DNA of 64,000 nt from Thioalkalivibrio sulfidiphilus. Its GTDB lineage: Bacteria > Pseudomonadota > Gammaproteobacteria > Ectothiorhodospirales > Ectothiorhodospiraceae. Both the position numbers and the translations under genes were made by a program. Shown here in pieces: positions 1-8,911 of this stretch. Location of the stretch: contig NZ_KB898928.1 of the NCBI RefSeq assembly GCF_000377945.1, positions 25,383 through 89,382 of the forward strand, written 5' to 3'. The notes under the pieces were generated by a model. That model ran no database searches. It had not been told where the DNA came from and worked only from the letters and a program-made list of their open reading frames with translations. Numbering within the stretch: position 1 is the first letter of the stretch; each line of letters starts with the position of its first letter.

Positions 1-971
1 GCGGCCTTTTTCACGGTCTTCTTGGTGACGGCCTTCTTGGGCGCGGCCTTTTTCACCGCCTTCTTGGTGGTGGCCTTCTTGGGTGCAGCCTTTTTCACGG
101 CCTTCTTGGCGGCCGTCTTCTTGGGCGCAGCCTTTTCTGCGCTCTTCGGCGCAGCTGCCTTCTTGGGGGCGGCCTTGGGCGCAGCCTTCTTCTCGCCGGC
201 AGCGGCCTTCTTGGCCTTCACGGCCTCCGCGGCCTGCTTGACGGCGCTGACCTTGCGCTTGGGCGCGGGTTTGGCGGCGGGCTTGGCGGGGGCTGCTTCC
301 ACCGGCCGCTCGCTGGCGGCCTTGACCAGTTTTTCGGCGCCGCGGGTGACGGCCTGGAAGATATCGGTGATCTCGCCTTCCCCGTCGATGGTCTCCAGCA
401 CACCCCGGCTCTTGTAGTAGTTCACCAGGGGCTTGGTCTGCGCCTCGTAGACGCGCAGGCGGTTGCTGATGGTCTCTTCGTTGTCGTCGGCGCGGTGATG
501 CAGGTTGCCGCCGCACATGTCACAGACGGTGTCGTGGCGCGGGGGCTTGGTGTAGCGGTTGAACACGGCGCCGCAGGATTCGCAGGTCAGCCGGCCGCTG
601 AGGCGCTGCATGAGCAGGTCGAAGTCCACGTCGATCAGCAGGGTGCCGTCCAGGGGGCGGCCCATCTCTTCCAGCATGCGGTCCAGGGCTTCGGCCTGGC
701 TGATGTTGCGGGGGAAACCGTCAAGGATGAAACCGGCGTCGGCGTCGGGCATGGACAGGCGTTCGCGGATCATGCCCAGGACGATCTCGTCGGGCACCAG
801 CTGGCCGGCATCCATGGCGGCCTTGGCCTGCTGGCCCAGGGGGGTACCGGCGGTGACGGCACTGCGCAGCAGGTCTCCGGTGGAGATCTGGGGCACCCTG
901 TAGCGCTCCACCATGTGTTTGGCTTGCGTTCCCTTGCCGGATCCCGGCGCTCCCAGAAGCACGATGCGCAT
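1..971 (-). CDS. adk: Adenylate kinase with long Lys/Ala-rich C-terminal tail (3' end beyond window)
   Basis: Interconverts ATP+AMP and 2 ADP in the cytoplasm. The protein starts at the ATG at 971 (MRIVLLGAPGSGKGT, P-loop at residues 7-15), and the nucleotide-binding core fills about 214 residues, the normal family length. The LID domain has four cysteines (C130, C133, C150, C153) spaced CxxC...CxxC, the zinc-type LID, unlike the E. coli enzyme. After residue about 215 the same frame continues for at least 108 codons as a low-complexity tail of KKAAPKK/AVKKA/TTKKA repeats resembling histone H1-like or AlgP-type tails. I checked that the frame is continuous from the kinase core to base 1. The stop lies outside the window. 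The kinase call is firm; the function of the tail is unknown. Confidence 0.93.
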   Translation of the reverse strand, partial: MRIVLLGAPGSGKGTQAKHMVERYRVPQISTGDLLRSAVTAGTPLGQQAKAAMDAGQLVPDEIVLGMIRERLSMPDADAGFILDGFPRNISQAEALDRMLEEMGRPLDGTLLIDVDFDLLMQRLSGRLTCESCGAVFNRYTKPPRHDTVCDMCGGNLHHRADDNEETISNRLRVYEAQTKPLVNYYKSRGVLETIDGEGEITDIFQAVTRGAEKLVKAASERPVEAAPAKPAAKPAPKRKVSAVKQAAEAVKAKKAAAGEKKAAPKAAPKKAAAPKSAEKAAPKKTAAKKAVKKAAPKKATTKKAVKKAAPKKAVTKKTVKKA

Positions 972-1091
972 GGCGTCTCCCCCTCACTGTTCGCCCGCAG
1001 GCGCCACAGCCCGGCAGGCGAGGTTTATTGGAAGTGTTTGGGCCTGACTTATACCTCCTCGGCCGGTGCCGCGCAAGAGAGCGACGGCCCG

Positions 1092-1120
1092 CTGTCGGCG
1101 GGCCGCGGAGCCGGTATAAT
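1092..1120 (+). promoter_or_regulatory. Probable sigma70 promoter of ppa
   Basis: A perfect TATAAT lies at 1115-1120, 36 bases before the ppa ATG. A weak -35-like CTGTCG sits 17 bases upstream at 1092-1097. The -10 box is convincing; the -35 is not. Confidence 0.45.
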
Positions 1121-1156
1121 GCGCGCTCCACACCGAATTCTCAGGAATCGAGGCAT

Positions 1157-1693
1157 ATGAACCTGGACAAGATTTCGGCAGGCAAAGACCTGCCCAACGA
1201 CATCAACGTGATCGTCGAGATCCCGGCCCATGGTGCGCCGGTGAAGTACGAAGTGGACTATGAGAGCGGTGCGCTGCTCGTGGACCGTTTCCTGAACGTG
1301 GCCATGTTCTATCCCTGCAACTACGGCTTCGTACCCCACACCCTCTCCGAGGACGGCGATCCCGTGGATGTCCTGGTGCTGACCCCGGTGCCGGTCATGA
1401 GTGGCTCGGTGATCCGCTGCCGCCCCGTGGGCATGCTCAGGATGACCGACGAGAAAGGTCCGGATTCCAAGATCATGGCGGTGCCCGTCAATGACCTGCA
1501 CTCCTCCTACGACCATGTCCAGAGCCCCAGTGACCTGCCTCAGTCGCTCCTCGCTCAGATCGGTCACTTCTTCGGGCACTACAAGGAACTAGAGCCCAAC
1601 AAGTGGGTCAAGATTGACGAGTGGGTCGGTGTCGAAGAGGCCAAGGCGGAACTCGTCGCTTGCCAGAAACGCTTCCAGAAGAGCAAGGTCTGA
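1157..1693 (+). CDS. ppa: Inorganic pyrophosphatase, soluble family I
   Basis: Hydrolyses pyrophosphate to two phosphates in the cytoplasm, pulling biosynthetic reactions forward. The 178-residue length is typical of the hexameric bacterial enzyme. The family signature DGDPVDVLVL, with the metal-binding aspartates, is visible near residue 66, and the N-terminal KYEVD region is conserved. The ATG at 1157 is chosen because it follows an AGGAATCGAGG stretch and matches the usual MNLDKI/MSL start; the open frame begins further upstream but without similarity. It is transcribed divergently from adk. Confidence 0.96.
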   Translation: MNLDKISAGKDLPNDINVIVEIPAHGAPVKYEVDYESGALLVDRFLNVAMFYPCNYGFVPHTLSEDGDPVDVLVLTPVPVMSGSVIRCRPVGMLRMTDEKGPDSKIMAVPVNDLHSSYDHVQSPSDLPQSLLAQIGHFFGHYKELEPNKWVKIDEWVGVEEAKAELVACQKRFQKSKV

Positions 1694-1699
1694 TGCCAG

Positions 1700-1802
1700 T
1701 GGCAAGTGGCAAGTCTCAAGTGGCAAGGAACAAGGGAAACCACCCTCTGACATGAAGGAACATCGTGATGGTTTTCCCTTGCCACTTGCCACTTGCCACT
1801 TG
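1700..1802 (+). repeat. Inverted heptamer array, TGGCAAG family
   Basis: Left arm 1700-1727 is TGGCAAG, TGGCAAG, TCTCAAG, TGGCAAG. Right arm 1778-1802 is three CTTGCCA units plus CTTG. Between them, CAAGGGAAACCAC and GGTTTTCCCTTG extend the pairing. The array fills the ppa-mrdA gap and stops 15 bases before the mrdA ATG. Confidence 0.9.
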
Positions 1803-1817
1803 TTTTTATAGCACCCA

Positions 1818-3674
1818 ATGGCTGTCCGACAGGCGATCAAGAACCACCAGCAGGAGCAGCGCCTGTTCTTTGTCCGTGCCGTGATCATGGTGCTGGTGGT
1901 GCTGATCCTGGTCGGCATCCTGGCCACACGGCTCACCTTCCTGCAGGTGGTCAACTATTCCCACTTCACCACGCTGTCCCAGAACAACCGCGTGCGTCTG
2001 GAGGCGGTGCCCCCGCCCCGCGGCCTGATCTACGACCGCAACGGCGTGGTGCTGGCCGAGAACCGTCCCTCCTACCAGCTGGAGATCACCCCGGAACAGG
2101 TCCGTGACCTGGAGGACACCCTGGCCCGCCTCACGGACCTGCTGTCCCTGGAGGAGGCGGAAATCACCCGCTTCCGCCGCGAGCTACGCGGCAAGCGTCC
2201 CTTCCAGGCGGTGCCGGTGAAGCTCAACATGAGTGACGAGGAGGTGGCGATCTTCGCCATCAACCGGCACCTGTTCCCCGGCGTGGACATCCAGGCGCGT
2301 CTGGCCCGGCACTATCCCCTGGGCGAGGAGATGGCCCACGTGGTGGGTTACGTAGGACGCATCGACGAGCGCGAGCTGGCGCGCATCGACCGGCGCAACT
2401 ACAGCGGCACCACCCACATCGGCAAGATCGGCGTGGAGCGCTTCTACGAGGACGTGCTGCACGGCCAGGTGGGTTACCAGAAGGTCGAGGTCAACGCCCA
2501 GGGCCGGGTGTTGCGGGTGCTGGAGCGCGAGGCCCCGGTGCCGGGGCGGGACCTGGTGCTGAGCCTGGACGTGGGCCTGCAGGCCGCCGCGCGCCGGGCC
2601 CTGGAGGGGCGCAACGGCGCGGTGGTGGCCATGGACCCCAACACCGGCGAGGTGCTGGCCCTGGTGAGCAAGCCGAGCTTCGACCCCAACCTGTTCGTGC
2701 ATGGCATCCCCGCCAGCGTGTTCAACGAGCTGCGCAACGACCGCTACCAGCCTCTGTTCAACCGCGCCCTGTCGGGCCAGTACCCGCCCGGCTCCACCAT
2801 CAAGCCCATCGTCGGCCTGGCGGGGCTGGAGGCCGGCGTGACCACGGCGGCACGCACCATGTTCGCCCGGGGCTACTTCCAGCTGCCCAACGACGATCGT
2901 CGCTACCGCGACTGGCGCCGGGAGGGACACGGGCTGGTGAACCTGGACAAGGCCATCGCCCAGTCCTCGGACGTGTACTTCTACGACCTGGGGGTGCGCA
3001 TGGGGATCGACCGCATGTCGCCCTTCCTGGGCCAGTTCGGCCTGGGGCAGGTGACGGGGCTGGATACCACCGGCGAGCGGCCGGGCCTGCTTCCCAGCCG
3101 GGAATGGAAGCGCGCCACCCAGAACATGCCCTGGTTCCCGGGCGAGACGGTGATCACCTCCATCGGCCAGGGCTACATGCTGGCCACGCCGCTGCAGATG
3201 GCTTCCATGACCAGCACCATCGCCACCCGGGGCGAGCGGGTGCGTCCGCACCTGCTGCGCGGCATCATCGACCCGGTGAGCGGCGACCTGCGCCTGCATG
3301 AAACCGAGTGGCTGACCCCGGTGCAGGTCTCCCGCCCGGAACACTGGGACCAGATTATCCAGCCCATGATCAATTCCGTGCACCGCAGCAACGGCACCGC
3401 CTACTGGTCCACCGGACGCTTCATCCGCGGCTACACCCTGGCCGGCAAGACCGGCACCGCCCAGGTGTTCGGTCTGGCTGAGGACGAGGAATACGACGAG
3501 GAGGGGCTGGCCAAGCACCTGCGCGACCACGCCCTGTTCATCGGCTACGCACCGGCGGAGGCGCCGCGCATCGCGGTGGCCGTGATCTCCGAGCACGGCG
3601 GCAGCGGCGGGCGTGTGGCCGCGCCCATCGCCCGCGAGGTGATCGACTACTACCTGCTGCGGGAGGATCGCTGA
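1818..3674 (+). CDS. mrdA: Penicillin-binding protein 2 (elongasome transpeptidase)
   Basis: Cross-links peptidoglycan during lateral wall growth and works with RodA. Of 618 residues, one membrane segment lies at about residues 18-42, followed by the PBP dimerisation domain and the transpeptidase domain. The three catalytic motifs are seen: S326-T-I-K329, S383-S-D385 (the SxD variant typical of PBP2) and K544-T-G. It starts the operon mrdA-rodA-mltB-rlpA-dacA, with its stop overlapping the rodA start (TGATG). No clear Shine-Dalgarno precedes the ATG at 1818, because the heptamer array runs almost up to it. Confidence 0.97.
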   Translation: MAVRQAIKNHQQEQRLFFVRAVIMVLVVLILVGILATRLTFLQVVNYSHFTTLSQNNRVRLEAVPPPRGLIYDRNGVVLAENRPSYQLEITPEQVRDLEDTLARLTDLLSLEEAEITRFRRELRGKRPFQAVPVKLNMSDEEVAIFAINRHLFPGVDIQARLARHYPLGEEMAHVVGYVGRIDERELARIDRRNYSGTTHIGKIGVERFYEDVLHGQVGYQKVEVNAQGRVLRVLEREAPVPGRDLVLSLDVGLQAAARRALEGRNGAVVAMDPNTGEVLALVSKPSFDPNLFVHGIPASVFNELRNDRYQPLFNRALSGQYPPGSTIKPIVGLAGLEAGVTTAARTMFARGYFQLPNDDRRYRDWRREGHGLVNLDKAIAQSSDVYFYDLGVRMGIDRMSPFLGQFGLGQVTGLDTTGERPGLLPSREWKRATQNMPWFPGETVITSIGQGYMLATPLQMASMTSTIATRGERVRPHLLRGIIDPVSGDLRLHETEWLTPVQVSRPEHWDQIIQPMINSVHRSNGTAYWSTGRFIRGYTLAGKTGTAQVFGLAEDEEYDEEGLAKHLRDHALFIGYAPAEAPRIAVAVISEHGGSGGRVAAPIAREVIDYYLLREDR

Positions 3675-4759
3675 TGCGTACCCTGGTTCGGGCCCTGCAC
3701 CTGGACATGGTGCTGTTCACCGGCCTGCTGCTGCTCGCCGGTGTCGGACTGGTGGCCCTGTACAGCGCCACCGGCGAGAGCATGACCATGCTCAACCGTC
3801 AGCTGCTGCGCCTCGGGATCGCCTTCACGGCCCTGCTGGTCATGGCCCAGATCCCCGCCGACAACCTCAAGCGCTGGAGCCCGTGGATCTACGCGCTGGG
3901 CATCGGCCTGCTGGCGGTGGTGCTGGTCATGGGCGAGATGGGCAAGGGCGCGCAGCGCTGGCTCGACCTGGGCTTCGTGCGCTTCCAGCCCTCGGAACTG
4001 ATGAAGATCGCCGTGCCCATGATGGTGGCCTGGTACCTGGCCGACCGGCCCCTGCCGCCGCGTTTCCTGGAGGTGGTGGCAGCGGGCCTGCTGGCGCTCA
4101 TCCCCATGGTGCTCATCGCGCGCCAGCCGGACCTGGGCACGGCGCTGCTGGTGGGCGCCGCCGGCCTGCTGGTGGTGTTCCTGGCCGGCATCCGCTGGCG
4201 CATCATCTTCGCCCTGGGCGCGCTGGCCCTGGTGGCGCTGCCGGTGCTGTGGCATTTCATGCGCCCCTACCAGCGCCAGCGGGTGCTGACCCTGCTCAAT
4301 CCGGAAAGCGACCCCCTGGGCGCCGGTTATCACATCATCCAGTCCAAGATCGCCATCGGCTCCGGCGGGCTGTATGGCAAGGGCTGGCTCAACGGCACCC
4401 AGTCCCAGCTGGAGTTCCTGCCGGAACGCTCCACGGACTTCATCTTCGCGGTGTATGCGGAGGAGTTCGGCCTGCTCGGCGGGCTGCTGCTGCTGAGTCT
4501 GTACCTGCTGGTCATCCTGCGTGGTCTGTACATCTCCGTGAAGGCCCAGGACGCCTACGCGCGGCTGCTGGGCGGTTCCCTCAGCCTGACCTTCTTCGTC
4601 TACCTGTTCGTCAACGTGGGCATGGTCAGCGGCCTGCTGCCGGTGGTGGGCGTGCCCCTGCCGCTGGTCAGTTACGGCGGCAGCTCCATGGTGACCCTGC
4701 TGGCGGCATTCGGTATCCTCATGTCCATTCACTCCCATCGGAGGCTGCTGGCCCGATGA
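3674..4759 (+). CDS. rodA: Rod shape-determining SEDS glycosyltransferase RodA
   Basis: Peptidoglycan polymerase of the elongasome, partner of PBP2 encoded just upstream. The 361-residue, highly hydrophobic protein has about ten membrane segments. Typical SEDS features are seen: RWLDLGFVRFQPSELMKI in the first half and the terminal PLPLVSYGGSSMVTLL block. The start overlaps the mrdA stop by one base and its own stop overlaps the mltB start (ATGA), so translation is probably coupled through the three genes. Confidence 0.96.
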   Translation: MRTLVRALHLDMVLFTGLLLLAGVGLVALYSATGESMTMLNRQLLRLGIAFTALLVMAQIPADNLKRWSPWIYALGIGLLAVVLVMGEMGKGAQRWLDLGFVRFQPSELMKIAVPMMVAWYLADRPLPPRFLEVVAAGLLALIPMVLIARQPDLGTALLVGAAGLLVVFLAGIRWRIIFALGALALVALPVLWHFMRPYQRQRVLTLLNPESDPLGAGYHIIQSKIAIGSGGLYGKGWLNGTQSQLEFLPERSTDFIFAVYAEEFGLLGGLLLLSLYLLVILRGLYISVKAQDAYARLLGGSLSLTFFVYLFVNVGMVSGLLPVVGVPLPLVSYGGSSMVTLLAAFGILMSIHSHRRLLAR

Positions 4760-5781
4760 GTCTTCTTCCCCTAGACCGCCCCGTGTTCCGTTTCCTGACC
4801 ACCCTGTTGCTGTGCCTCGCGCTGTCCGGCGTGGCATGGGCGCAGCCGGCCTTCGTGGCCGGTGATCCGCCCTACCTGGAGCGCGAGGCGGTGCAGCAGT
4901 TCATCGACGAGATGGTGGCCGAGGGCTTCGAGCGCCGCGAACTGGAGGCCCTGTTCCGGGGCGTGGAGCCCCAGCAGCGGGTGCTGGACCTGATCTCGGC
5001 CCCCGCCGAGGCGCGGCCCTGGTACCGCTATCACCCCATCTTCCTCACCGAGCAGCGCATCCGCGAGGGCGAGCGTTTCTGGCGCGAGCACGACGAGCTG
5101 CTGGCGCGCGCCGAGCGGGAGTTCGGCGTGGAAGCGGCGGTAGTGGTGGCGATCATCGGCGTGGAGACCTTCTACGGCCGCAACCAGGGCGGCTTCCGGG
5201 TGTTGGATGCCCTGGTCACCCTGGGCTTCGACTATCCGCCCCGCTCCCGCTTCTTCCGCTCCGAGCTGGGACACTTTCTGCGCCTGGCCCGGGAAGAGGG
5301 CCTGGACCTGCGCGACACCCGCGGCTCCTACGCCGGCGCCATGGGTCGCGGCCAGTTCATCTCCTCCAGCTACCGGGAATACGCGGTGGACTTCAGCGGC
5401 GACGGACGCCGCGACCTGATCGGTTCCTGGCCCGACGCCATCGGCAGCGTGGCCAACTATTTCCGCCGCCACGGCTGGGCCCAGGGCGAGCCGGTGGTGG
5501 CCCGCGCCGAGGCGCAGGGCGAGGCCTACCGGGCGCTCATGGGCGGCGGCTTCCAGGCCCGCCACAGCCTGGAGGACCTGGCCCGGCACGGGGTGACGCC
5601 CCGGGAGCCCGTGCCCGAGGACGGGCGTTTCTCCATCATCGAGCTGGAGACGGAAAACGGCATCGAGGTCTGGCTGGGCTATCCCAACTTCTACGTGATC
5701 ACCCGCTACAACCGCAGCCCTCTGTACGCCAAGGCGGTTCACCTGCTGGCGCAAGAGATCAGCCGGTCCATGACCAATTGA
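4756..5781 (+). CDS. mltB: Lytic murein transglycosylase B
   Basis: Cleaves glycan strands of peptidoglycan with formation of 1,6-anhydro ends. The 341-residue protein carries a signal peptide (cleavage expected after AWA at about residue 28) but no lipobox cysteine, so it is predicted to be a soluble periplasmic form. The catalytic glutamate lies in IIGVETFYG, and GSYAGAMGRGQFISSSY is the substrate-binding block of the MltB family. The ATG at 4756 overlaps the rodA stop. A much longer reading frame upstream is only the shadow of rodA. Confidence 0.93.
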   Translation: MSLLPLDRPVFRFLTTLLLCLALSGVAWAQPAFVAGDPPYLEREAVQQFIDEMVAEGFERRELEALFRGVEPQQRVLDLISAPAEARPWYRYHPIFLTEQRIREGERFWREHDELLARAEREFGVEAAVVVAIIGVETFYGRNQGGFRVLDALVTLGFDYPPRSRFFRSELGHFLRLAREEGLDLRDTRGSYAGAMGRGQFISSSYREYAVDFSGDGRRDLIGSWPDAIGSVANYFRRHGWAQGEPVVARAEAQGEAYRALMGGGFQARHSLEDLARHGVTPREPVPEDGRFSIIELETENGIEVWLGYPNFYVITRYNRSPLYAKAVHLLAQEISRSMTN

Positions 5782-5787
5782 GGTGAT

Positions 5788-5815
5788 GCGTGAAGCGTGA
5801 GGCGTCAGGCGTGAG
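5788..5815 (+). repeat. Heptamer array GCGTGAG (single arm)
   Basis: Four consecutive 7-nt units, GCGTGAA, GCGTGAG, GCGTCAG, GCGTGAG, fill the gap between the mltB stop and the rlpA ATG. No inverted partner arm is seen. A GTG inside the array would lengthen rlpA artificially. Confidence 0.8.
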
Positions 5816-5825
5816 GCGTGCAAAG

Positions 5826-6683
5826 ATGAATGCGGCTGTTCTGCTCAGGGCGGCGCTGCTGGCCCTCGCTGCCCTGACGCTGGCCGCCTGTGGCAGCCCC
5901 GGGTCAAAGAAACCGGCCTCGTCCACGGCCGGGCCGGCACCGGCGCATGTACAGGACGGTGCCCCCCGTCATCGTCCCGCGGACCTCTCCAGCATCCCCG
6001 ACGCGGTGCCCCGTGTGGAGCCGCGCAGCCGCTACGGCAACCCCGCCACCTACGAGGTGTTCGGCGTGACCTACCGCGTCATGGATTCCGCCGATGGCTA
6101 CGTGGAGCGGGGCGTGGCCTCCTGGTACGGCACCAAGTTCCACGGCCGGCGCACCTCCAGCGGCGAACCCTACGACATGTTCGCCATGACCGCCGCCCAC
6201 ACCCGCCTGCCCCTGCCCACCTACGTGCAGGTCACCAACCTGGAGAACCGCCGTTCCGTGGTGGTGCGGGTCAATGACCGGGGCCCGTTTGCCCGGGGCC
6301 GCATCATCGACCTCTCCTACGCCGCGGCCTATCGCCTGGGCATGCTGGAGCAGGGCACGGCACTGGTGGAGGTACGCGCCATCGATCCGCGCGCGCCGGG
6401 CACCCAGATGGCCCAGACCCAGCCCGCGCCCCTGGCCGGGAACACCGGCGGCGCGCCGTCGGTCTACGTGCAGGTGGGTGCATTCAGCAGCCGCCACAAT
6501 GCCGAGCAGCTGCTCGCCCGGCTCAATGGCCACAACCTGGGCCGGGTGGCGATCCACGAGGCGCCCGATCTGTCCGTCTACCGGGTGCGCATCGGCCCCC
6601 TGGCCAGCGTGGATCTCGCCGACAGCGCCGCCCGGGACCTGGAACGCATCGGCTTCCCCGACTACCGCATCGTCGTGGATTGA
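5826..6683 (+). CDS. rlpA: Septal-ring lytic transglycosylase RlpA family lipoprotein with SPOR domain
   Basis: RlpA proteins degrade denuded glycan strands and bind septal peptidoglycan through SPOR. The 285-residue protein starts at the ATG at 5826, giving a lipoprotein signal (LTLAAC, lipidated Cys about residue 20). An upstream GTG at 5790 would only add residues encoded by a tandem repeat, so it is rejected. The double-psi barrel shows GVASWYGTKFHGRRTSSGE and VRVNDRGPFARGRIIDLS. A C-terminal SPOR domain (YVQVGAFSSRHNAEQLL) follows. It sits between mltB and dacA as in many gammaproteobacteria. Confidence 0.93.
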   Translation: MNAAVLLRAALLALAALTLAACGSPGSKKPASSTAGPAPAHVQDGAPRHRPADLSSIPDAVPRVEPRSRYGNPATYEVFGVTYRVMDSADGYVERGVASWYGTKFHGRRTSSGEPYDMFAMTAAHTRLPLPTYVQVTNLENRRSVVVRVNDRGPFARGRIIDLSYAAAYRLGMLEQGTALVEVRAIDPRAPGTQMAQTQPAPLAGNTGGAPSVYVQVGAFSSRHNAEQLLARLNGHNLGRVAIHEAPDLSVYRVRIGPLASVDLADSAARDLERIGFPDYRIVVD

Positions 6684-6805
6684 CCGCCGTCCCGTTCCCG
6701 GCGGGAACGGCTGTGGTAGTGTACGGGGCCGGTGCATGGCCCCGTCGATGCAGCCTCTTCTCCCCAAGTGAACCCTGTCTGAACCCGAGAGTCCGACCCG
6801 ATACC

Positions 6806-7981
6806 ATGATTCAGCGCATTCTCCTCAGCCTCATCTGCCTCCTCCTGATCGCCCCCCTGGGCCAGGCCCTGGCCCAGTCCACCGTGCGCGTGCCGCCGCC
6901 CTCGGATCTGGAGTCGCGCAACTACCTGATCATGGATCACCTGAGCGGCATGGTGCTGGCCGAGCGCGCCGCCGACGAGCGGGTCGAACCCGCCAGCCTG
7001 ACCAAGCTCATGACCGCCTACCTGGTATTCCAGGAACTCGAGCGCGGCACCATCTCCCTGGACGACGAGGTGCGCATCAGCGAGCGCGCCTGGCGCACCG
7101 GCATGCAGGGCGCCTCGCGCATGTTCATCGAGGTCAACAACCGGGTGCGGCTGCAGGACCTGTTGCGCGGCCTGATCATCCAGTCCGGCAACGACGCCAG
7201 CGTCGCCCTGGCCGAGCACGTGGCTGGCACCGAGGGGGCCTTCGTGGACCTGATGAACGCCCAGGCCCGGGTCCTGGGCATGGTCAATACCCATTTCACC
7301 AATTCCCACGGCCTGCCCACCGAGGAGGCCCAGTACACCTCCGCCCGGGACATGGCCCTGCTGGCCAGTGCCCTGATCCGGGATTTCCCCCAGCACTACG
7401 GCTACTACTCCGAGCGCAACTTCACCTTCAATGGCATCACCCAGTCCAACCGCAACCTGCTGCTGTGGCGGGACAGCCAGGTGGACGGCCTGAAGACCGG
7501 CTGGACCCGTGCCTCGGGCTACAACCTGGTGTCTTCCCGCGAGCAGGAGGGCATGCGCCTGGTGGCCGTGGTGATGGGTATCGACGCCCCCAGCCATCAG
7601 CAGGGCGGCATCAAGCGCGCCAACGAGTCCCAGGCCCTGTACAGCTGGGGCTTCCGCCAGTTCGAGACCCACCGCCTCTACGAGGCCGGCACCGCGCTGA
7701 CCGACGCGCGGGTGTGGAAGGGCGCCACCGACCGGGTGCCCATGGGCCTGCGCGAGGACCTGTACGTCACCGTGCCCCGTGGCCGCTACCGCGACATGCA
7801 GGCGCAGATGGAGCTGGACGCGAGCCTCGAGGCCCCGGTGCAGGCCGGCGAGGTCTACGGCGAGGTGCAGCTGATCCTGGACGGCGAGATCCTGAGCCGC
7901 CGCCCCCTGGTGGCCCTGGAATCCGTCGAGACCGGCGGCATCTTCCGCCGCCTGCTGGATTCCGTGCTGCAGATGTTCTGA
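6806..7981 (+). CDS. dacA: D-alanyl-D-alanine carboxypeptidase (PBP5/6 type)
   Basis: Removes the terminal D-Ala from pentapeptide side chains in the periplasm. The 391-residue preprotein has a signal peptide (cleavage after ALA, about residue 23) and the motifs S64-L-T-K67, S126-G-N128 and K229-T-G231. A C-terminal PBP5 beta domain and an amphipathic membrane anchor (GGIFRRLLDSVLQMF) complete the family layout. The ATG at 6806 places the signal peptide correctly; a longer frame upstream is not needed. Whether it is closest to DacA, DacC or DacD cannot be decided here. Confidence 0.95.
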   Translation: MIQRILLSLICLLLIAPLGQALAQSTVRVPPPSDLESRNYLIMDHLSGMVLAERAADERVEPASLTKLMTAYLVFQELERGTISLDDEVRISERAWRTGMQGASRMFIEVNNRVRLQDLLRGLIIQSGNDASVALAEHVAGTEGAFVDLMNAQARVLGMVNTHFTNSHGLPTEEAQYTSARDMALLASALIRDFPQHYGYYSERNFTFNGITQSNRNLLLWRDSQVDGLKTGWTRASGYNLVSSREQEGMRLVAVVMGIDAPSHQQGGIKRANESQALYSWGFRQFETHRLYEAGTALTDARVWKGATDRVPMGLREDLYVTVPRGRYRDMQAQMELDASLEAPVQAGEVYGEVQLILDGEILSRRPLVALESVETGGIFRRLLDSVLQMF

Positions 7982-8016
7982 TCGGCAACCAGGAGCGGCG
8001 GGTTCGTCCCGTCCTC

Positions 8017-8044
8017 CTTGCCACTAGCCACTAGCCACTAGCCA
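8017..8044 (+). repeat. Heptamer array CTTGCCA/CTAGCCA (single right arm)
   Basis: One CTTGCCA followed by three CTAGCCA units, ending nine bases before the dat ATG. The matching left arm is absent; instead a short AGGAGCGGCG/CCCG hairpin-like stretch precedes it. Confidence 0.8.
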
Positions 8045-8053
8045 CTGGTTCAC

Positions 8054-8911
8054 ATGACTGTCTATCTCAACGGCGAATTTCTCCCTGAATCCGAGGCGAA
8101 GATCTCGGTGCTGGACCGCGGCTTCCTGTTCGGCGACGGGGTCTACGAGGTGGTGCCCGTGTTCGGCGGCCGCCTGTTCCGCCTGGAGCAGCACCTGGAC
8201 CGCCTGGAGCGCAGCCTGTCGGCGGTACGCATCGACCCGCCCCTGGACCGCGCCGGCTGGGCGCGCATGCTGGAAGACCTGGTGGCGCGCAATCCCGGCG
8301 ACGACCGTTCCGTGTATCTGCAGGTAACCCGGGGCGTGGCCCGTCGGGACCATGCCTTCCCGCCCGACGTGCCGCCCACCGTGTTCGCCATGGTCAGCCC
8401 CATCAAGGCCCCGGACCCGGCCCTGTTCGAGCAGGGCGTGTCGGCGGTCACCGTGCCCGACACCCGCTGGAACCGCTGTGACATCAAGGCCATCACCCTG
8501 CTGGCCAACATCCTCGCCCGCCAGCAGGCGGTGGAGGCCGGTGCCGCCGAGGCCATCCTGGTGCGCGGCGGCTTCGCCACCGAGGGCGCGGCCAGCAACC
8601 TGTTCGTGGTGGCCGACGGGGTGATCGTCACCCCGCCCAAGGACACCAGCCTGCTGCCCGGCATCACCCGCGACCTGGTGGTGGAACTGGCCCAGCAGCA
8701 CGGCCTGCCGGTGATGGAAAGCGCCATCCCCGAGGCCAGCCTGCGCGACGCCGAGGAGATCTGGCTGACCAGTTCCACCAAGGAGATCCTGCCCGTGGCC
8801 CGCCTGGACGAGCGCGCCGTGGGTGAGGGGCGACCCGGCCCCGTGTGGCGGCGCATGTTCGACCTGTACCAGGACTACAAGCGCAAGCTTCGGACCGGCG
8901 AGCATGGCTGA
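8054..8911 (+). CDS. dat: D-alanine/D-amino-acid transaminase (PLP fold type IV)
   Basis: Transfers an amino group between D-amino acids and 2-oxo acids; in this position it is expected to link D-Ala and D-Glu pools for peptidoglycan. The 285-residue protein shows the fold-type IV features: LDRGFLFGDGVYE near the N-terminus, the PLP-binding lysine in RCDIKAITLLANI, and ATEGAASNLFVV. It lies between dacA and ybeD, as in many gammaproteobacteria. The branched-chain aminotransferase family is the nearest alternative, but the context favours a D-amino-acid enzyme. Confidence 0.88.
   Translation: MTVYLNGEFLPESEAKISVLDRGFLFGDGVYEVVPVFGGRLFRLEQHLDRLERSLSAVRIDPPLDRAGWARMLEDLVARNPGDDRSVYLQVTRGVARRDHAFPPDVPPTVFAMVSPIKAPDPALFEQGVSAVTVPDTRWNRCDIKAITLLANILARQQAVEAGAAEAILVRGGFATEGAASNLFVVADGVIVTPPKDTSLLPGITRDLVVELAQQHGLPVMESAIPEASLRDAEEIWLTSSTKEILPVARLDERAVGEGRPGPVWRRMFDLYQDYKRKLRTGEHG

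Noticed and set aside
22-417. Plus-strand frame rich in FLGAAFF
   Set aside because: It is the antisense reading of the Lys/Ala tail of adenylate kinase.
2184-3596. 470-codon minus-strand frame opposite mrdA
   Set aside because: Antisense shadow of a confirmed gene; low-complexity composition, no family features.
5790-5825. Upstream GTG start for rlpA
   Set aside because: The added residues are coded by the GCGTGAG array and would hide the lipoprotein signal.
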